DNA from: Forficula auricularia
Taxonomy: Eukaryota; Arthropoda; Insecta; Dermaptera; Forficulidae
NCBI GenBank assembly: GCA_024734495.1
Contig: JALMQS010000820.1
Location: forward strand, 124,001 to 188,000
DNA length: 64,000 nt
Direction of reading: 5' to 3'
Translations under genes and position numbers: made by a program
Shown here: piece by piece, positions 41,276 to 52,735 of the stretch
How the letters are laid out: every line of letters starts with the position of its first letter
Numbering within the stretch: position 1 is the first letter of the stretch
The notes under the pieces: generated by a model
What the model saw: the letters and a program-made list of their open reading frames with translations, nothing else
Databases searched by the model: none
What the model was told of the DNA's origin: nothing

Positions 41276-43720
41276 TTCATGTAAAATCCCAATCATAAAC
41301 AGAAAGAGAGGGTGATAAACGCTCTCTCTCTCTTTCAAACTTTATTAAGTCGCTCTAGAATTGTCCGTTTTGCTAATTTCCTTTACAAAATTTAATAGTT
41401 TTTAATAATGTAAACTGTAGTCTATTTCAATCGAGTTGAGACACTCATGGATAAGCTGAGACATGTTTGCGGGTTAGTTTGCAAAAAAGTGTTTTTTCGA
41501 ATATTTCGAATTTATTTATTTTCTCTGAAGAATAAATATCAATTGCGGAAAAAAAAATATCGATATATAAGATAAATATTATTTTCATTTGCTATAATCA
41601 AAATACAAGATACAATTGTAATTTATAAATCAAAGTGTTTTAATTCTTACTTGAAATTATACCAAATACTTACAGGCTAGTTTTAGATAATGAACTGAAA
41701 ATGGGTACGTAAATATCTTACAATGCACCAAATTTTAGCTTTTTACATGAAAACATTTGCTGAGAATATAAAATGCCAACCTTTGCTCTTTATCTTCAAT
41801 TTTGAGATTAGAAAATTCAAAATTGTGACCCACGTTAGTTGAATGGTTAACTAACTAACCTTCCTAGGACACTATTTCGACTTTTCTTAACCCAAAATTT
41901 TAGGCAAAGAGAGAAATTTAGAAAAAAAAAAATATTAATTTTAGAAATGATCGAAAATTTAAACAACAAAAATTCAATTAACAAAATGTTAGTTATGGAC
42001 TATTTTTCTATTATAATAATATTTAATAAAAATTTCTAGTGAAAAACAATTTTTCGTCAATATTTATTTTTATTCTCCAAGACAATTTGTATCATTTTCT
42101 GTCTACTTTCTTAACATTTATCTGTTTAAAGTTGCTATATGTTTCTTTTTTAAAGCAACTAATTTTTCATATTTTTAAATTTTCTTTGATAAAAGCAGAA
42201 TTTCTCCTGAAACGTCCGGATTGTCTTATAAAATATTTGTATTTATTGGGGTAATATTTGTACAATTCTTTTAGCAATCCACTACACATGGATAGACGGT
42301 ATGTCAATTTACTTAGTTATATTTATTTATTAATCTATTTGAAATCTGTCCGATTTTGGTGTTTATTTTCTGTCTTAAGTAAAGAAGAAGAGGTATTAGG
42401 TGAGGGAATGAGGGTTACCCTCTCTTTTTCCACTGTAAGCGGATTGCTCTCAGGCTGGAAACACTTGAAGTGGTTCCTTTTAATTTAATTGACTTACTCT
42501 TGGGCTATAATAGAAAATTACTCGACAAAGGAATCGATGCTTTGATGTCATTGGCAAATGCACTTTGCTCTTGAGAAGTGTCAGCAATTTCGCCCTTTAT
42601 TGAGAAAGTGGCAAGCGAGCTGAGTGAGTGGCAGAGATCTCCTTCTAAACGAGATAAACGTAAGAAATTGACCTAAATAAGAAAAAACTTCGCAGTATCT
42701 CAAAAAATAAATAAATAAGTAGACAGGGGAGCACGATTATACGACTGTCACTTACTTCGAATTCATAAGAAACCAACATAAATTGAATTACATTTCGATA
42801 CCTAAACTCCAAAACTTAATCTTATTATATTAAACAAGTAATTCTGTCACAGTCTCATCTTCGGCTAAGTTTAATTTGAATGGTTTTTTGTTAATTCAAA
42901 TAATTATTCACAGGTGTTTGGGTCGATAAAAATGTATAAATACATAACTTTTAAAAGGAGTTAGGTGTTGGTTCTAGGTGAAACCTACCTCGCATCTTGC
43001 TCAAGTTTTATTTTTATATTATATAAATACATTTTTATTCAATTTCCTTTTATTAGTTAATTGGTTTTTAAATTTTAAAACCCATAAATAGTTCATTACA
43101 AATATTAGGGTCTCTTGCTAGGCTCCTCTAAACCCCATCCACCCCACTGACCCTATTCTTCCCACCTCCGATCATCAGTGACCCCGTCAACCCTATACAT
43201 GTCCTCTGGACTCTCTCCTCTTCCCCTAACTCTCATCATTCTCCGAACTCCACGAATCCGAGTGGATTATTAAAATTTGTAGACATATTTGTAGACAAAT
43301 TTGTGTACATATATCAATAGAATAAAAGTTTCACTTTTGTCGGGCATGGATTCCAAGCAAACATTTTTTATTTACTTCTGAATCCAAATAAAAATCAACC
43401 TTTTTACCAGAATTTTAAATTAATAATAATATTAATGTATCACTTTAAATTGAAGCAAAAAGTTATCGTGCATTGTTCGGTGCTCCAGGTACTTGCATAA
43501 CTAATTGAAAATGACCCCTTCAAATTGAAGAAAAATTAAGTTATCTCATATATTAACAGGTGGCAGAAGCCCTCAGTTATCTTCTGAGCAAAAAACCTGA
43601 AAATATTATAATTACGAGGTTTTGGATTTAGCTATCGATTTATCTTCTTCTTTTTTAAGTCCATACTCGATCGGGAATTTGTATCTAGAGAATCTGGGGA
43701 AATTTTTCAAAGAAGTAGTT
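41276..43720. other. Long AT-rich stretch, little recognised
   Basis: A CT microsatellite lies at 41320-41334. The partner half hammerhead is at about 42200-42228. The GC-richer piece 42385-42475 has a short open frame without clear splice sites. 43110-43260 is pyrimidine-rich (CCTCT/CCCC). GTTATCGTGCATTGTTCGGT then GCTCCAGGTACTTG (43460-43495) recurs at 59380-59412 and, shorter, near 3048. No gene is supported. Confidence 0.4.
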
Positions 43721-43722
43721 TC

Positions 43723-43888
43723 CCCTAAGGGTGAACTGCGACCTAATATCGTGTACACCTACTTCCACTTCCACTTCATTTCCAAGTGGAAGACAATAGA
43801 CGAAGAGGCACTATCTAATGAATTCCAAAATAATTTCACATAATTCCAAAGAGGTGTACACCTAATTCCAATCGTGGTTCACCCCTCG
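43723..43888. mobile_element. MITE of the GGGTGAACYGCGA family
   Basis: AGGGTGAACTGCGACCTAAT at the left and CGTGGTTCACCCCTCGG at the right are inverse. The interior matches the copy at 41027-41184 (ATCGTGTACACCTACTT, GAATTCCAAAATAAT). Confidence 0.75.
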
Positions 43889-43936
43889 GGCTTCCCATTG
43901 CCTTCCCCTGAATTTAGTGAGGAAAAGACGAAAATT

Positions 43937-44012
43937 GTTCTGACTATGCGAGATTGGATCCCAAGTAAACTCGATCTGAAGTCAAGCGCATTAGCCAGTG
44001 CTCTATCGGAAC
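43937..44012 (-). tRNA. tRNA-like pseudogene or SINE head
   Basis: On the minus strand the ends GTTCCGA and TCAGAAC pair 6 of 7 as an acceptor stem. A D-arm-like GCACTGGCTAATGC follows, then an anticodon arm CTTGA/TCGAG with loop CTTCAGA (anticodon position TCA). The T-arm (GGGATCCAATC) is degenerate. It is most likely a decayed tRNA-derived sequence rather than a functional tRNA. Confidence 0.45.
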
Positions 44013-44240
44013 ATCCTCTTGCATTGGTATTAATATAAAAAAAAAAATTGGAAATCTTGCTTAGTTTTTTCCCTCCAATTGGCTTGCAAAAATTGATAAA
44101 ATAAAAATAGAAAAAAGAAAATGAAATGAAAACTTGCTGAGAGAGAATTTCTACTAGGTTATTGTTAAACTTAGGTACTAATCCCATACCTTACTAATAT
44201 GATATTGGTAAAAAGAAGGAAGCGTCGCTAATGCAGACGC

Positions 44241-44291
44241 CAGACAATAGAAAAATAATCTCACTCTAGGAAATTATTTTTCTATTGTCTG
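44241..44291. repeat. Perfect 19-bp hairpin
   Basis: CAGACAATAGAAAAATAAT and its exact complement are separated by 13 bases. The flanks pair partially (CGTCGCTAATGC against the inverse of ACGGTAATACGCTG). It could be a very small MITE or a hairpin RNA precursor; there is no further evidence. Confidence 0.6.
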
Positions 44292-44954
44292 ATTCCCTAC
44301 AGCGTATTACCGTCGACGTATTACATTGTCTATGAGGTCGAAATTGCGCCGCTCGAAAAACGAACTTTGATTAATTGGATTTGATAGAAATAGAGATTGC
44401 AAAACGATAAGATTTTTTTCCTAAGTGGCGCCAAGGATTATTGTTTTAATTTTATTGTTGCTTTCATTATGGTTGAAAAATAGCAGTCCAAATGTCTTAT
44501 TTTATAAACTAATAAATTTCAAAGAGTTTGGATTAATGATTGTGGAATAGATCAATAATTTATAAACCAGCCAAGTAGAAAATAAATTCTCATTCATGTA
44601 TTGACGTTTTGATTTATTCGATACTATCTTTATCGGAACAAATAGATGGATAAAAAAACGAAGTATCTTTTTGAGGATTTCTAATGGAACTTAAAAACTC
44701 TGTGTTTCTACACTTTTTAACTTTTCCTGATTTGCCATGCCTAGGGTTGCCAGATAGATTCCGCGACATTTCAGCTCAAGACAAAACATCCCCCGACAAA
44801 ATATCTTTCATACAAAACATCTCATGACAAAATAACCCTTCCCCTCGTGAATCTTATGAGTAATGCAAATCGACTCCGGTTCGGTTAATATAAATATATT
44901 CAGTTCGGCTCGGTTGGGTTCGTTCAGCCATTGTCGTCTTTAATCGTTGATTAA
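44292..44954. other. AT-rich stretch, nothing recognised
   Basis: No supported feature was found. Confidence 0.4.
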
Positions 44955-45185
44955 GAACTTTTTGTTTAATAAATTGACCTTTATAATGTATTTTATCTGT
45001 GATTTCTATGATAAAAAATATTCAAGCTCGGCCAGATTTGTCAAACGAGCACGGGATTGAGTCGTAGTGATACATAAAAAGAAAAAGTTTTGGGCTTATG
45101 AATCACGAATTCTTATTGTCTGTTCTATATACTCTAGCATCAAATTTTTGCTAGTACTCTCGCGAAATAACTACCTTAAATATAT
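44955..45185 (-). repeat. Dispersed repeat, inverse copy of 35895-36130
   Basis: AGTTTTGGGCTTATGAATC, TGTTCTATATACTCTAGCAT and GTCAAACGAGCACGGGATTG match 35895-36130 in reverse order. Confidence 0.7.
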
Positions 45186-45245
45186 AAAGAAAAGGTAAAA
45201 AATAAGAAAGACATTGTACCGATACAGATGACCTAGCCCCGAGGA

Positions 45246-45735
45246 TTTTTTTTTTAAATGCAATCGAATGCAAGAAGGGGCGCACCCGTAAAGATGCAGC
45301 CCCTATGGATCTCGAAAGACCCTTGCATTACCGAAGAGAATGGAAAGTTGATTAAGTGAGAGGGTGGAGACGTAGGTGTTTATGCACTCGGGTTTTGAAG
45401 GCTTGGAGATTATAAGTGCTCGGAAAGATGGAGGCTGGGAGATAGTTCCAGTTCCTTGAAGTCATGACTTATTGGCACTTTTCTAATTTGACCGCGAAAG
45501 AGTGTTGGCAATCGGCAAAACGCGTGCTACCCGCAAAGCATGCTTTGGGGGGGGGGGGGGGGGGAATTACTGATTTTATCTCATCAGAGCACCTGCCGTG
45601 ATAGTATCTATAGAAAAGGGAAAGGGCAGAGACATTTCTTCGATGAACTAGCGAGTCGAGGGAGTCGGTGAGGGTGTTACGACAACACTTTAGAGTTTTG
45701 ATTTCAACCCTTCTTGACCAGAGAAAGGTTGACGA
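45246..45735 (-). mobile_element. LINE 3' fragment (same family as 60611-61032)
   Basis: The A-rich tail is at 45246-45257 on the minus strand, followed by ATGCAATCGAATGCAAGAAG. The sequence then matches the LINE at 60611-61032 in reverse complement (TTTGACCGCGAAAGAGTGTT, GAGCACCTGCCGTGATAGTA). It encodes a broken C-terminal RT-ORF block. A poly-G run at about 45547-45564 replaces the shorter G/C run of the other copy. Confidence 0.8.
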
Positions 45736-46159
45736 TTTGTAGATTTATCTTGAAGAAGGTCTCAGCAGAAAGGTCTTGGTAACGCGCCCAAGCGATTCGA
45801 CCTGTTTCAGTCCTGATGCTGATTTGATGGTAATTGAAGTAAGATAGATGTATTTAAAGAAAATATATTTTTTTTATTAGTTATTTATAAATTTACATTT
45901 CTCCATGCTGATGGTTGGAGAGCTTAAAACTCGTCTCTCAACTCCAATTGACAACTGACCACCCCAAATGGGCTTAAGCTTAGAACTCTAACTCTCTGAC
46001 TGACTTAAACCCTGCCTGAAGAGTCGAAATTTTAAAATTACTTCTTATAGGCCAAATTCTTAGTTAGCGGGGCGTATCTTAAAATCATTGAGCCCTCCCA
46101 TTTCTAGAAATTTAATCTCTAGAAATTTCCCACGTAAAAATGACTTTTACAATCGACAT
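45736..46159. other. Unassigned stretch between LINE and LTR
   Basis: The sequence is GC-balanced at 45740-45840 and 45900-46020 without a convincing frame. It may be part of the LTR element or its flank. Confidence 0.35.
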
Positions 46160-47011
46160 GTGTTAAGAGCCATTTGACATTTACGTCCAGGAAGTTGTAA
46201 AATCCCTTACCCATTGTGAAATGCTCGCATTCGAGGATCAAAAAGGGAAGCCGACTGCCAAAATATTACCCTTAAGAATAATTATATTTATTTAAGGAAA
46301 AAATTCTCGACGGCACAACAAGGGTAGAATCGTCAATTACCCTGACGGCTCCTCTAAGCGAATCGAGGAATAAATTTATTTATTGTAAATATGGGCGGTG
46401 CACCAACCATTAGATATAAGGACAATACCTGGTTATTTTCCATTAAGAGAAGGTCTAATTTGTTAAAACGGAGAATATACCAGGAATTCGCTGATAAGCG
46501 AATCTCACGGCGTCGGCCAAGCGCGAGTGTAGGACAGGGGCTAGCGGGGAGCGGAGGAGGGGAGGAGTGGCGGAGAAGACGCCGGGCGCGTGGAACGGGA
46601 GAGCGGGACCAACCTCGAAGGTGAACACAACAAGCGTTGAGGATTGCGGAGATTGAAGGGAAAAAGGGCAAATCACAGAGCAAGGGCGTGATTGAGAGAA
46701 TAGGGTGTGAACGTACAAGGATGGCCATCCATTTCTGTGAGTGACTTGATTTGTCTATCATTATAATTCTTTTATAACTTTACCTATTATTAAATATATA
46801 TATATATTCTTTTTGTTATGTAAAAATTTTTCTCCATTAATAACGTACAAATCTGTTTGGCAATTTATAATTTCTTTTATATATTTTTCTTTATTATTAA
46901 ATATATATTTTTTTTTGTTTATTTAATTTAATCTTATTCAAGAGCTGATCTAGCCGGACCTACCCCGTCCCTATACGATCAAATAAGGTCCTATAAAATC
47001 AGAGATTTACA
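46160..47011 (+). mobile_element. Probable LTR of an LTR retrotransposon
   Basis: The proposed LTR starts TGTTAAGAGCCATTTGACAT and ends CAGAGATTTACA, immediately followed by AT and a primer-binding site. It includes a GC-rich portion at 46500-46625, unlike the surrounding DNA. Only one LTR is visible and the left border is inferred from the TG...CA rule. Frames on both strands at 46354-46761 are by-products of the GC-rich part. Confidence 0.5.
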
Positions 47012-47013
47012 AT

Positions 47014-47053
47014 TGGTGCCGTGACCAGGATTCGAACCTGGGTTATTGCGGCC
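47014..47053 (+). other. Extended primer-binding site matching tRNA-His
   Basis: TGGTGCCGTGACCAGGATTC followed by GAACCTGGGTTATTGCGGCC is complementary, over 40 nt, to the 3' part of an animal tRNA-His as I remember it: CCA end, acceptor strand, T-arm, variable loop and start of the anticodon stem. It sits 2 nt after the LTR end. Normal PBSs are about 18 nt. Confidence 0.65.
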
Positions 47054-47170
47054 TTGGTCACCAGGTAGTAGACTGTCCGGTCGTTCTTCCGGAGGACGAG
47101 ACAACGTCCTGGTTCCGGATGTTGGGAACGTAAGTCCTCTTCCCCCCCAAATTTTTCTTTGAAGTCGACG

Positions 47171-47270
47171 NNNNNNNNNNNNNNNNNNNNNNNNNNNNNN
47201 NNNNNNNNNNNNNNNNNNNNNNNNNNNNNNNNNNNNNNNNNNNNNNNNNNNNNNNNNNNNNNNNNNNNNN
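47171..47270. other. Assembly gap (N, 100 bp)
   Basis: A run of exactly 100 N, the conventional placeholder for a gap of unknown size. The internal region of the LTR element may be missing here. Confidence 0.95.
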
Positions 47271-47354
47271 ATTCCTCGTTTATCGGGACCCCGGCAAGTG
47301 CGGAATCGTTATATTGCGATGTTATTTTTTTTAATTTTGTATCAAATGACCCAT

Positions 47355-47688
47355 GTCCGCCTCATTGGTGTGGTGGTTAGCATGGCTGGCTGCCAACAAG
47401 GAGGTCCCGGGTTCGATTCCCGCCTATGCTCAGAAATTTTCTGAAGTATAGGGTCTTCGAACGGGGTTCACTCAGCCTCGTGGGGATAAATGAGTAGCTG
47501 CTTGATTGAGAAGCAGCGAATCTCGGTTAAGAACACCAAACGAAGGTTGTAGAGAGGTGTTGAGCTAACTAACCACTTGACCCCTCTGTACTGTTTCCAA
47601 TTAGGACAGCAACCAATTCAGTAGGCCAAGACCCATAAAGTGTTGTCGAGCCAGAAATTTATTATTATTTTTTTTTTTATTTTAAAAT
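47355..47688 (+). mobile_element. tRNA-derived SINE with 14-bp TSD
   Basis: CTCATTGGTGTGGTGGTTAG contains an A-box-like element and GGTTCGATTCC at 47410-47420 is a perfect B-box. The body extends to a T-rich tail at 47660-47685. ATCAAATGACCCAT (47341-47354) and ATCAAGTGACCCAT (47689-47702) form the target duplication with one mismatch. Its body is unlike the SINE at 32321-32604. Confidence 0.85.
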
Positions 47689-47702
47689 ATCAAGTGACCC
47701 AT

Positions 47703-48524
47703 AGCTTAAAAAACACTGGAATATGCGAAAACTGATACGGCGATAAACTGTGCTAGCTAGTTGGTTGCTGGATTTAAAGTTTCCTAGACTTGTGATATGA
47801 TACCCAAAAAATAAATTTTATTAAAATTTATTTTACAGCTTAGCAGCTGAAAATTTATAAAATTCATATCAAATTATTCAAACAACTTTTTTCAACTAGA
47901 CATGTGTTATTATATACATATAACTTTTAAATTACATTTGGTTGTTCTATACTGATTACTTCAATATAATTCTGAGAGGGAATTTCCATCAATCATTTTA
48001 AATTATGATTTGATCATTTAGAGAGGAAAAACGAATTCATGGAATGTATCTGTTGGCTCAATCAACTTCCCCCATTGATTCAATTACCGAGTATTTTCCA
48101 TGACTTCTCTTTTTCTAAGGCCTCTAAAATGCCATCGTAAGTGCTGTATCCATTTCTCTTGGAGCTCATTTATATGCGACCCATGTCTCTCCATTAGCAC
48201 AAAAGGCCATTTCAAATGTTATTTCATCTTTCCTCAATTTCACTGATTGCAATGTTATTATTCAAAGTCTCGTTTAAATTGACGAAATTACAAAAATAAT
48301 TAAATAAAAATATAATAAAAAGCCGGCCAAGTGCTCGAGTAGGACAGCATTTCTAGGATTCCGTACTTTTTATTTTCCAAAATACTTGAGATATCAAATT
48401 CATTTTTACGAGTATTTGTTTTTAATAAGTGAAGAATGAACGAATTAGTGAAATTTTTTTCATAGTATTAAGTTAAGCAACTTCTGAATTTTGACAAGTA
48501 CCGACAAATACATCTAATTATAAA
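47703..48524. other. AT-rich stretch, nothing recognised
   Basis: It begins with the decayed end of a hAT-type repeat (AGCTTAAAAAACACTGG). No other feature. Confidence 0.4.
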
Positions 48525-49441
48525 AAAAAAATAAAACCGACTTCAAAAAACTTAAATGCAACAAATAAAATAATAAGAACTTGAAATAAAATCCACTAAA
48601 AGGTATAAAATAATTATCTTATTTTAGTTACAACTAACCGACGAAATATTAACATGAAATTACTTTTTGAAGTCGGTGCCAAACAAACTATACCTATAAG
48701 CGAGCGTACCCGCCAAACGTACTAAGTAAGATCCGTCAAGTGCGATTGATAAAATGTATATGTTTGGCACCGACTTCAAAAAGTAATTTCATGTTAATAT
48801 TTCGTCCGTTTAGTTGTAACTAAATAAGATAATTATTTTATACCTTTTAGTGTATTTTATTTTATTTTTTAAGTTATTATTATTTTATTTGTTGCATTCA
48901 AGTTTTTTGAAGTCGGTTTTATTTTTTTTTCTAAAAATTATTTTTATTTTTCTCTTTTTAGTGATGTTATTAATAGTGACTTAATATAATACCTTGTAAG
49001 AGAAAGCGTCAGACGAATGAATCAGAAAATGGTAATAAAATTCAATTCATAAATATAGAAATTCTCTCGAAACGTTTGCGGGTTTTAAATGAATTTTATA
49101 AGATTTTTTTTATAAAAGATTTTATTTATCATAATTTCGATTATTTGCTCATAATAATTGAAGATTTACGTTATTTCGTCGTTAATCATATCATCAGAAC
49201 TTGACCAAATTAATATGGCACCATCCCTAAGATACCCCCTTTCCAATAAAAAAAGAATCATCGAAATCGGTTCATAAACAAAGAAGTTAGGCCTGAAGAA
49301 ACCTAACAAAAAATCGGAAGCTAGACTGAACCCAATGCAAAATACCCATCAAAATCGTTTCACAATTGGGGGAGATATGAGGTAACATAGACACAAAAAA
49401 ATTCAGTCGAATAGAGAACCTCCTCCTTTGAAGTCGGTTAA
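48525..49441 (-). mobile_element. ACCGACTTCAAAAA-family element, reversed full copy with an insertion
   Basis: The palindromic half is at 48532-48925 (ACCGACTTCAAAAAACTT and AAGTTTTTTGAAGTCGGTT). The other half ends GAACCTCCTCCTTTGAAGTC at 49419-49438. Relative to 22696-23391 it carries about 180 extra bp at about 48983-49180, which include CTCTCGAAACGTTTGCGGG, a hammerhead-like tail. Confidence 0.7.
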
Positions 49442-49990
49442 AAATTGCCATTTTAGCTCTGTATCACTCTGCAATTTTTAAATGAATCAAATTTATAATA
49501 AACGTAGCTTTTTTCTTCTTTGAAGAGATACTTCACATCCCATGATAAAAAATATATGTTTTTTCATTTTCCACCCCACAAAAAATTCGATTCCGTCCAA
49601 AAAATCTTTCTATCAAAATTTTAATTCGATTTTTTATTTTAGATATAATGAATACATATAAGTTATGAATTTCACGTTTTTTATCCATTTCGCTATGACA
49701 GGCCTTCAGGCAGACATTATATTGACACTAATAGGGTTTTGGATTTGAACGGAACCCTAAGAAAACATCACTTCTAGGAATTAAAATATTCTAAAATTTA
49801 AAAAATAATATGTAAACATTAACAAGAAATATCACGGTGTTCAAGATATTAGTACATAAAATCAATGAGTATTTTCTATATATAAATTCTTAAATTCTAT
49901 ATGCCTTCGCTGTTTCTCAACGTTATATGCAACATTTAATGACTAAAATGAATATGTTAAGAAATAAAATTTTAAAGACACTATAAATAT
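49442..49990. other. AT-rich stretch, nothing recognised
   Basis: No supported feature was found. Confidence 0.4.
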
Positions 49991-50035
49991 GTCATAATGA
50001 AAAAGGCAGTCCATGAATTGATTTAAATTTTATTC

Positions 50036-50075
50036 ACCTGACGTTTCGTAGATCTTTTCTCCTTCTACAGCGTAT
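50036..50075 (-). ncRNA. Hammerhead-like motif, left arm (partly decayed)
   Basis: On the minus strand CTGTAGAAGGAG leads through a loop to GAAACGTCAGG. The core has one change (CTGTAGA) and helix II is weakened (GGAGA against TCTAC). Confidence 0.5.
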
Positions 50076-50104
50076 TGAATAGTTATTTGTGGGTGTAGTA
50101 TTCA

Positions 50105-50150
50105 ATACCATGAAGAAGGAGAGAAAAGGTCTCCGAAACGTCGAAATTTG
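50105..50150 (+). ncRNA. Hammerhead-like motif, right arm
   Basis: ATGAAGAA, helix II GGAGA/TCTCC (perfect, 7-nt loop), GAAA, palindromic ACGT and C at the cleavage position. The first core C is replaced by A, the same change as at 22056-22100. Confidence 0.6.
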
Positions 50151-50589
50151 AATAAAATTTAAATAATTTATCGACTGCCTTTCATTATAACCTACTTATT
50201 TTGCTTAGCAGTCCGTCTTTCTAAGAAAATAAATAAAATTTAAAGACACTATTTTAATGTGAACTTAAAAGTAGAAAATAAATTATACTATTCATCAGTA
50301 CTCAAAACATATCTCAGTACTCAGATGACTAAAAATAAAAGTTTGGAGGTTAATTTTATTTTAAAATTAAAGTTAAAACCGCCTATATTCTCTTATTTTT
50401 AGTCATTTTGATAGTGAAATATGTTTTGAGTACTAAATAAGATTATAATTAATTTCTAGTTTAATAAAGTGTGAATTTTTAAAAAATTTTGTTTTATTAT
50501 ATTTTTATTTTATTCGTTTTAGCCTTTAAATTTGCATTTGATGTTGAGTATGAATCGGTAAAAAGTATTAGAGCAAATTCTATTGACTT

Positions 50590-50710
50590 AATATTCAAGT
50601 AAAGAAAATTTTAAAAAATTTTAAAAAATTTTAAACATTTTTCAAAATTTTCTTTACTTCATTTAAAATGTTTCACCAAGTACCCAAACCATTCTCCCTT
50701 AACAAGACTT
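50590..50710 (+). repeat. Fragment of the 52365-52735 foldback family
   Basis: CATTTAAAATGTTTCACCAA and ACCATTCTCCCTTAACAAG match the right flank of 14286-14452 and of 52365-52735. Confidence 0.6.
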
Positions 50711-51428
50711 AATATATAATATAATATCTTGGAGTACTAATAAAGATACTGAACCAGTGTTGTCCGAAACTGTAAATTAATATCAAATAACAAATAATAC
50801 TAATTTATTAAATTATTATTTTATTTGTGACTCAGCAACCCTCAAAAATATTATATTATATCTTGTTTTCCATAATATTTAAAGTTGATATTTACATATT
50901 TAAAAGATTGTACGTTTTGTCTTTAATTATTGAAATTGATGGAATTATTATATGATCATTGCATATACTATACATGTAAATGTCCAAAATTTCGAGAAAG
51001 TGGGGGGGTTTAATTAAAAGATAAACAGATAAATCAAGTTAATTAAAAGCATATAGCTATTCTAAATAATTATATTTCTATTATATAATTCTAGTGTCAA
51101 ATAATAAAGGCAATATACCCACACAAAGGTCCAAATTACTTGGATATATACAATCTAATTAGAGTAGTTATGCCTCGAGGGTAGGTTTATAACAAAACAC
51201 GACAAGCAGGATGATGCTTTAGTCATGTCTGACAGATACCTAACTGTACTAGGACATCTTCACGGTGGTTTGACATATTAAAGCAGCAAAATTTCCTTTA
51301 GTGAATTTTTTATTTAAACCTACTTTTACAAAAAAAAAGTTAAAATATTAGATCGGAATATATTTTTCATTCTTCTTTATTTACAATAAGATGTTCAATT
51401 GTGCTTTTAATTTTCTAAGTGGAACTAA
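50711..51428. other. AT-rich stretch, nothing recognised
   Basis: No supported feature was found. Confidence 0.4.
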
Positions 51429-51429
51429 A

Positions 51430-51965
51430 CGCAAGCTCTTAAGGTAGTTCTTTAACAAACGCAAAAATTCAAAAAGTCTTCGAAACTTGGAATATAAGTC
51501 ATTAAAAGCATATTAAACACACTGTTAAAATTTGAAGACGATTTACCACACCAAACTAGAAATAATTGCAATTAAAAATGAAATTTTTTACATATGGTAT
51601 GATTGGGAAAGGGTAGGAAAATGATCATTATTTTATTTTTTTCATTGAAGGACTTTCGCCATTTTGATGAAAAATTAATAGGTATTTGTTAGAATAATAT
51701 ATTACGAGTTAACTTAAAAAAAAATTGAAATTATTTACCACGTAGTTTTGATAAAAAAAACAAAACATATTTGGGCTTTTTTTAGTGGAGGGGATATATG
51801 ATCAATGGGCTTGGAAACGATCCATTCACAAAGAGGATATAGTAGTGTGAGAAGTACATTCACGTTAAAAAGCATAACCTAAAATTTTAGCAGAGTTCAG
51901 ATGTATAGAGAGGTTACGAGGCTAAAACTTTTTGTGTGGATTGTTTCGGAAGAACTATCTTAGGA
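51430..51965 (-). repeat. Dispersed repeat R6, empty-site copy
   Basis: This is the reverse complement of 40725-41275 but lacks the 158-bp MITE; the site reads AAAAGCATATTAAACACACT, giving the pre-insertion state. Confidence 0.75.
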
Positions 51966-52364
51966 CTAGAAAAAATAATTACTTTTTCAAGACTCAGTAC
52001 ACTCGCCAGTCGCAGTGTTAGAATTTTAGTGAGGCCAATTGAATATTCTCTCTGTTTATAACGAGCATCGTTTTTGGTCCAAGTAAAAAAGGCAAAAGGC
52101 CATAGCTAGAATAATAGAAATTAAGAAATTAAGAAATTAATCTCTAATGGTTCAAAACTGTTTCAGACTTGTATTTGCGACAATGCTTGGGTTCTAAAGG
52201 GTGAGATATTATACTATCCGTGCCCTTTTTAGTCCTTTTTCTAGGCCAGATTCTAATAAAAAAGAATCGCTCACTCGCAGATTTATTAAAAAATAAAAAA
52301 CAGTTAAAAATTGTTCGGTACACTAAAACCGCCCTAGTAATTAATAATAAACTTAAATATAAAT
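51966..52364. other. AT-rich stretch, nothing recognised
   Basis: No supported feature was found. Confidence 0.4.
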
Positions 52365-52735
52365 TAAAGCAAAGAAAATATTTTTAGAAACTTTTTAAAA
52401 ATTTAAAATATAAAATACTAGGTAGGTTTCACATAAATAAAAGATCAGATGCTTGTTTAGCACGACTATATATATATATATATATTTCGGGGTATAAGCC
52501 CATCTTCAGGAATTCACAAAGGAAACCTTATGTCCTTTGTGAATTCCTGAAGATGGGCTTATACCCCGATATACAGAGTCTTGCTAAACAAGCATCTGAT
52601 CTTTTATTTATGTGAAACCTACCTAGTTTTTTATATTTCAAATTTTAAACAGTTTCTAAAAAAATTTCAAAAATTTCTCTTTACTTTATTTAATATGTTT
52701 CACCAAGAACCTAAACCATTCTGCCTTAACAAAAA
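52365..52735. mobile_element. 370-bp foldback with opposed hammerhead-like motifs
   Basis: The arms share AAAGATCAGATGCTTGTTTA, GGGGTATAAGCCCATCTTCA, GGAATTCACAAAGG and their inverses, with a spacer of about 9 bp. A TA tract lies at 52466-52484 in the left arm. The relative at 14286-14452 has lost the centre. Confidence 0.8.
52478..52578. ncRNA. Pair of hammerhead-like motifs
   Basis: Minus strand (52478-52512): CTGAAGAT, GGG, a loop, CCCC, GAAATATAT. Plus strand (52545-52578): the same, but GATATA replaces GAAATA, which should inactivate it. Helix II is short (3 bp). Confidence 0.45.

Larger units (their letters stand above)
49993..50200. mobile_element. 208-bp foldback with opposed hammerhead motifs
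   Basis: The arms share GAAAAAGGCAGTC, TTTAAATTTTATTCA and their inverses; the spacer is about 30 bp around GTGTAGTATTCAATA. Motifs lie at 50036-50075 (minus) and 50105-50150 (plus). It is among the shortest members of the set. Confidence 0.75.

Noticed and set aside
46354..46761. Overlapping open frames on both strands with Pro/Arg/Ser-rich products
   Set aside because: They are in the GC-rich part of the probable LTR, where stop codons are rare by composition; no domain is visible.
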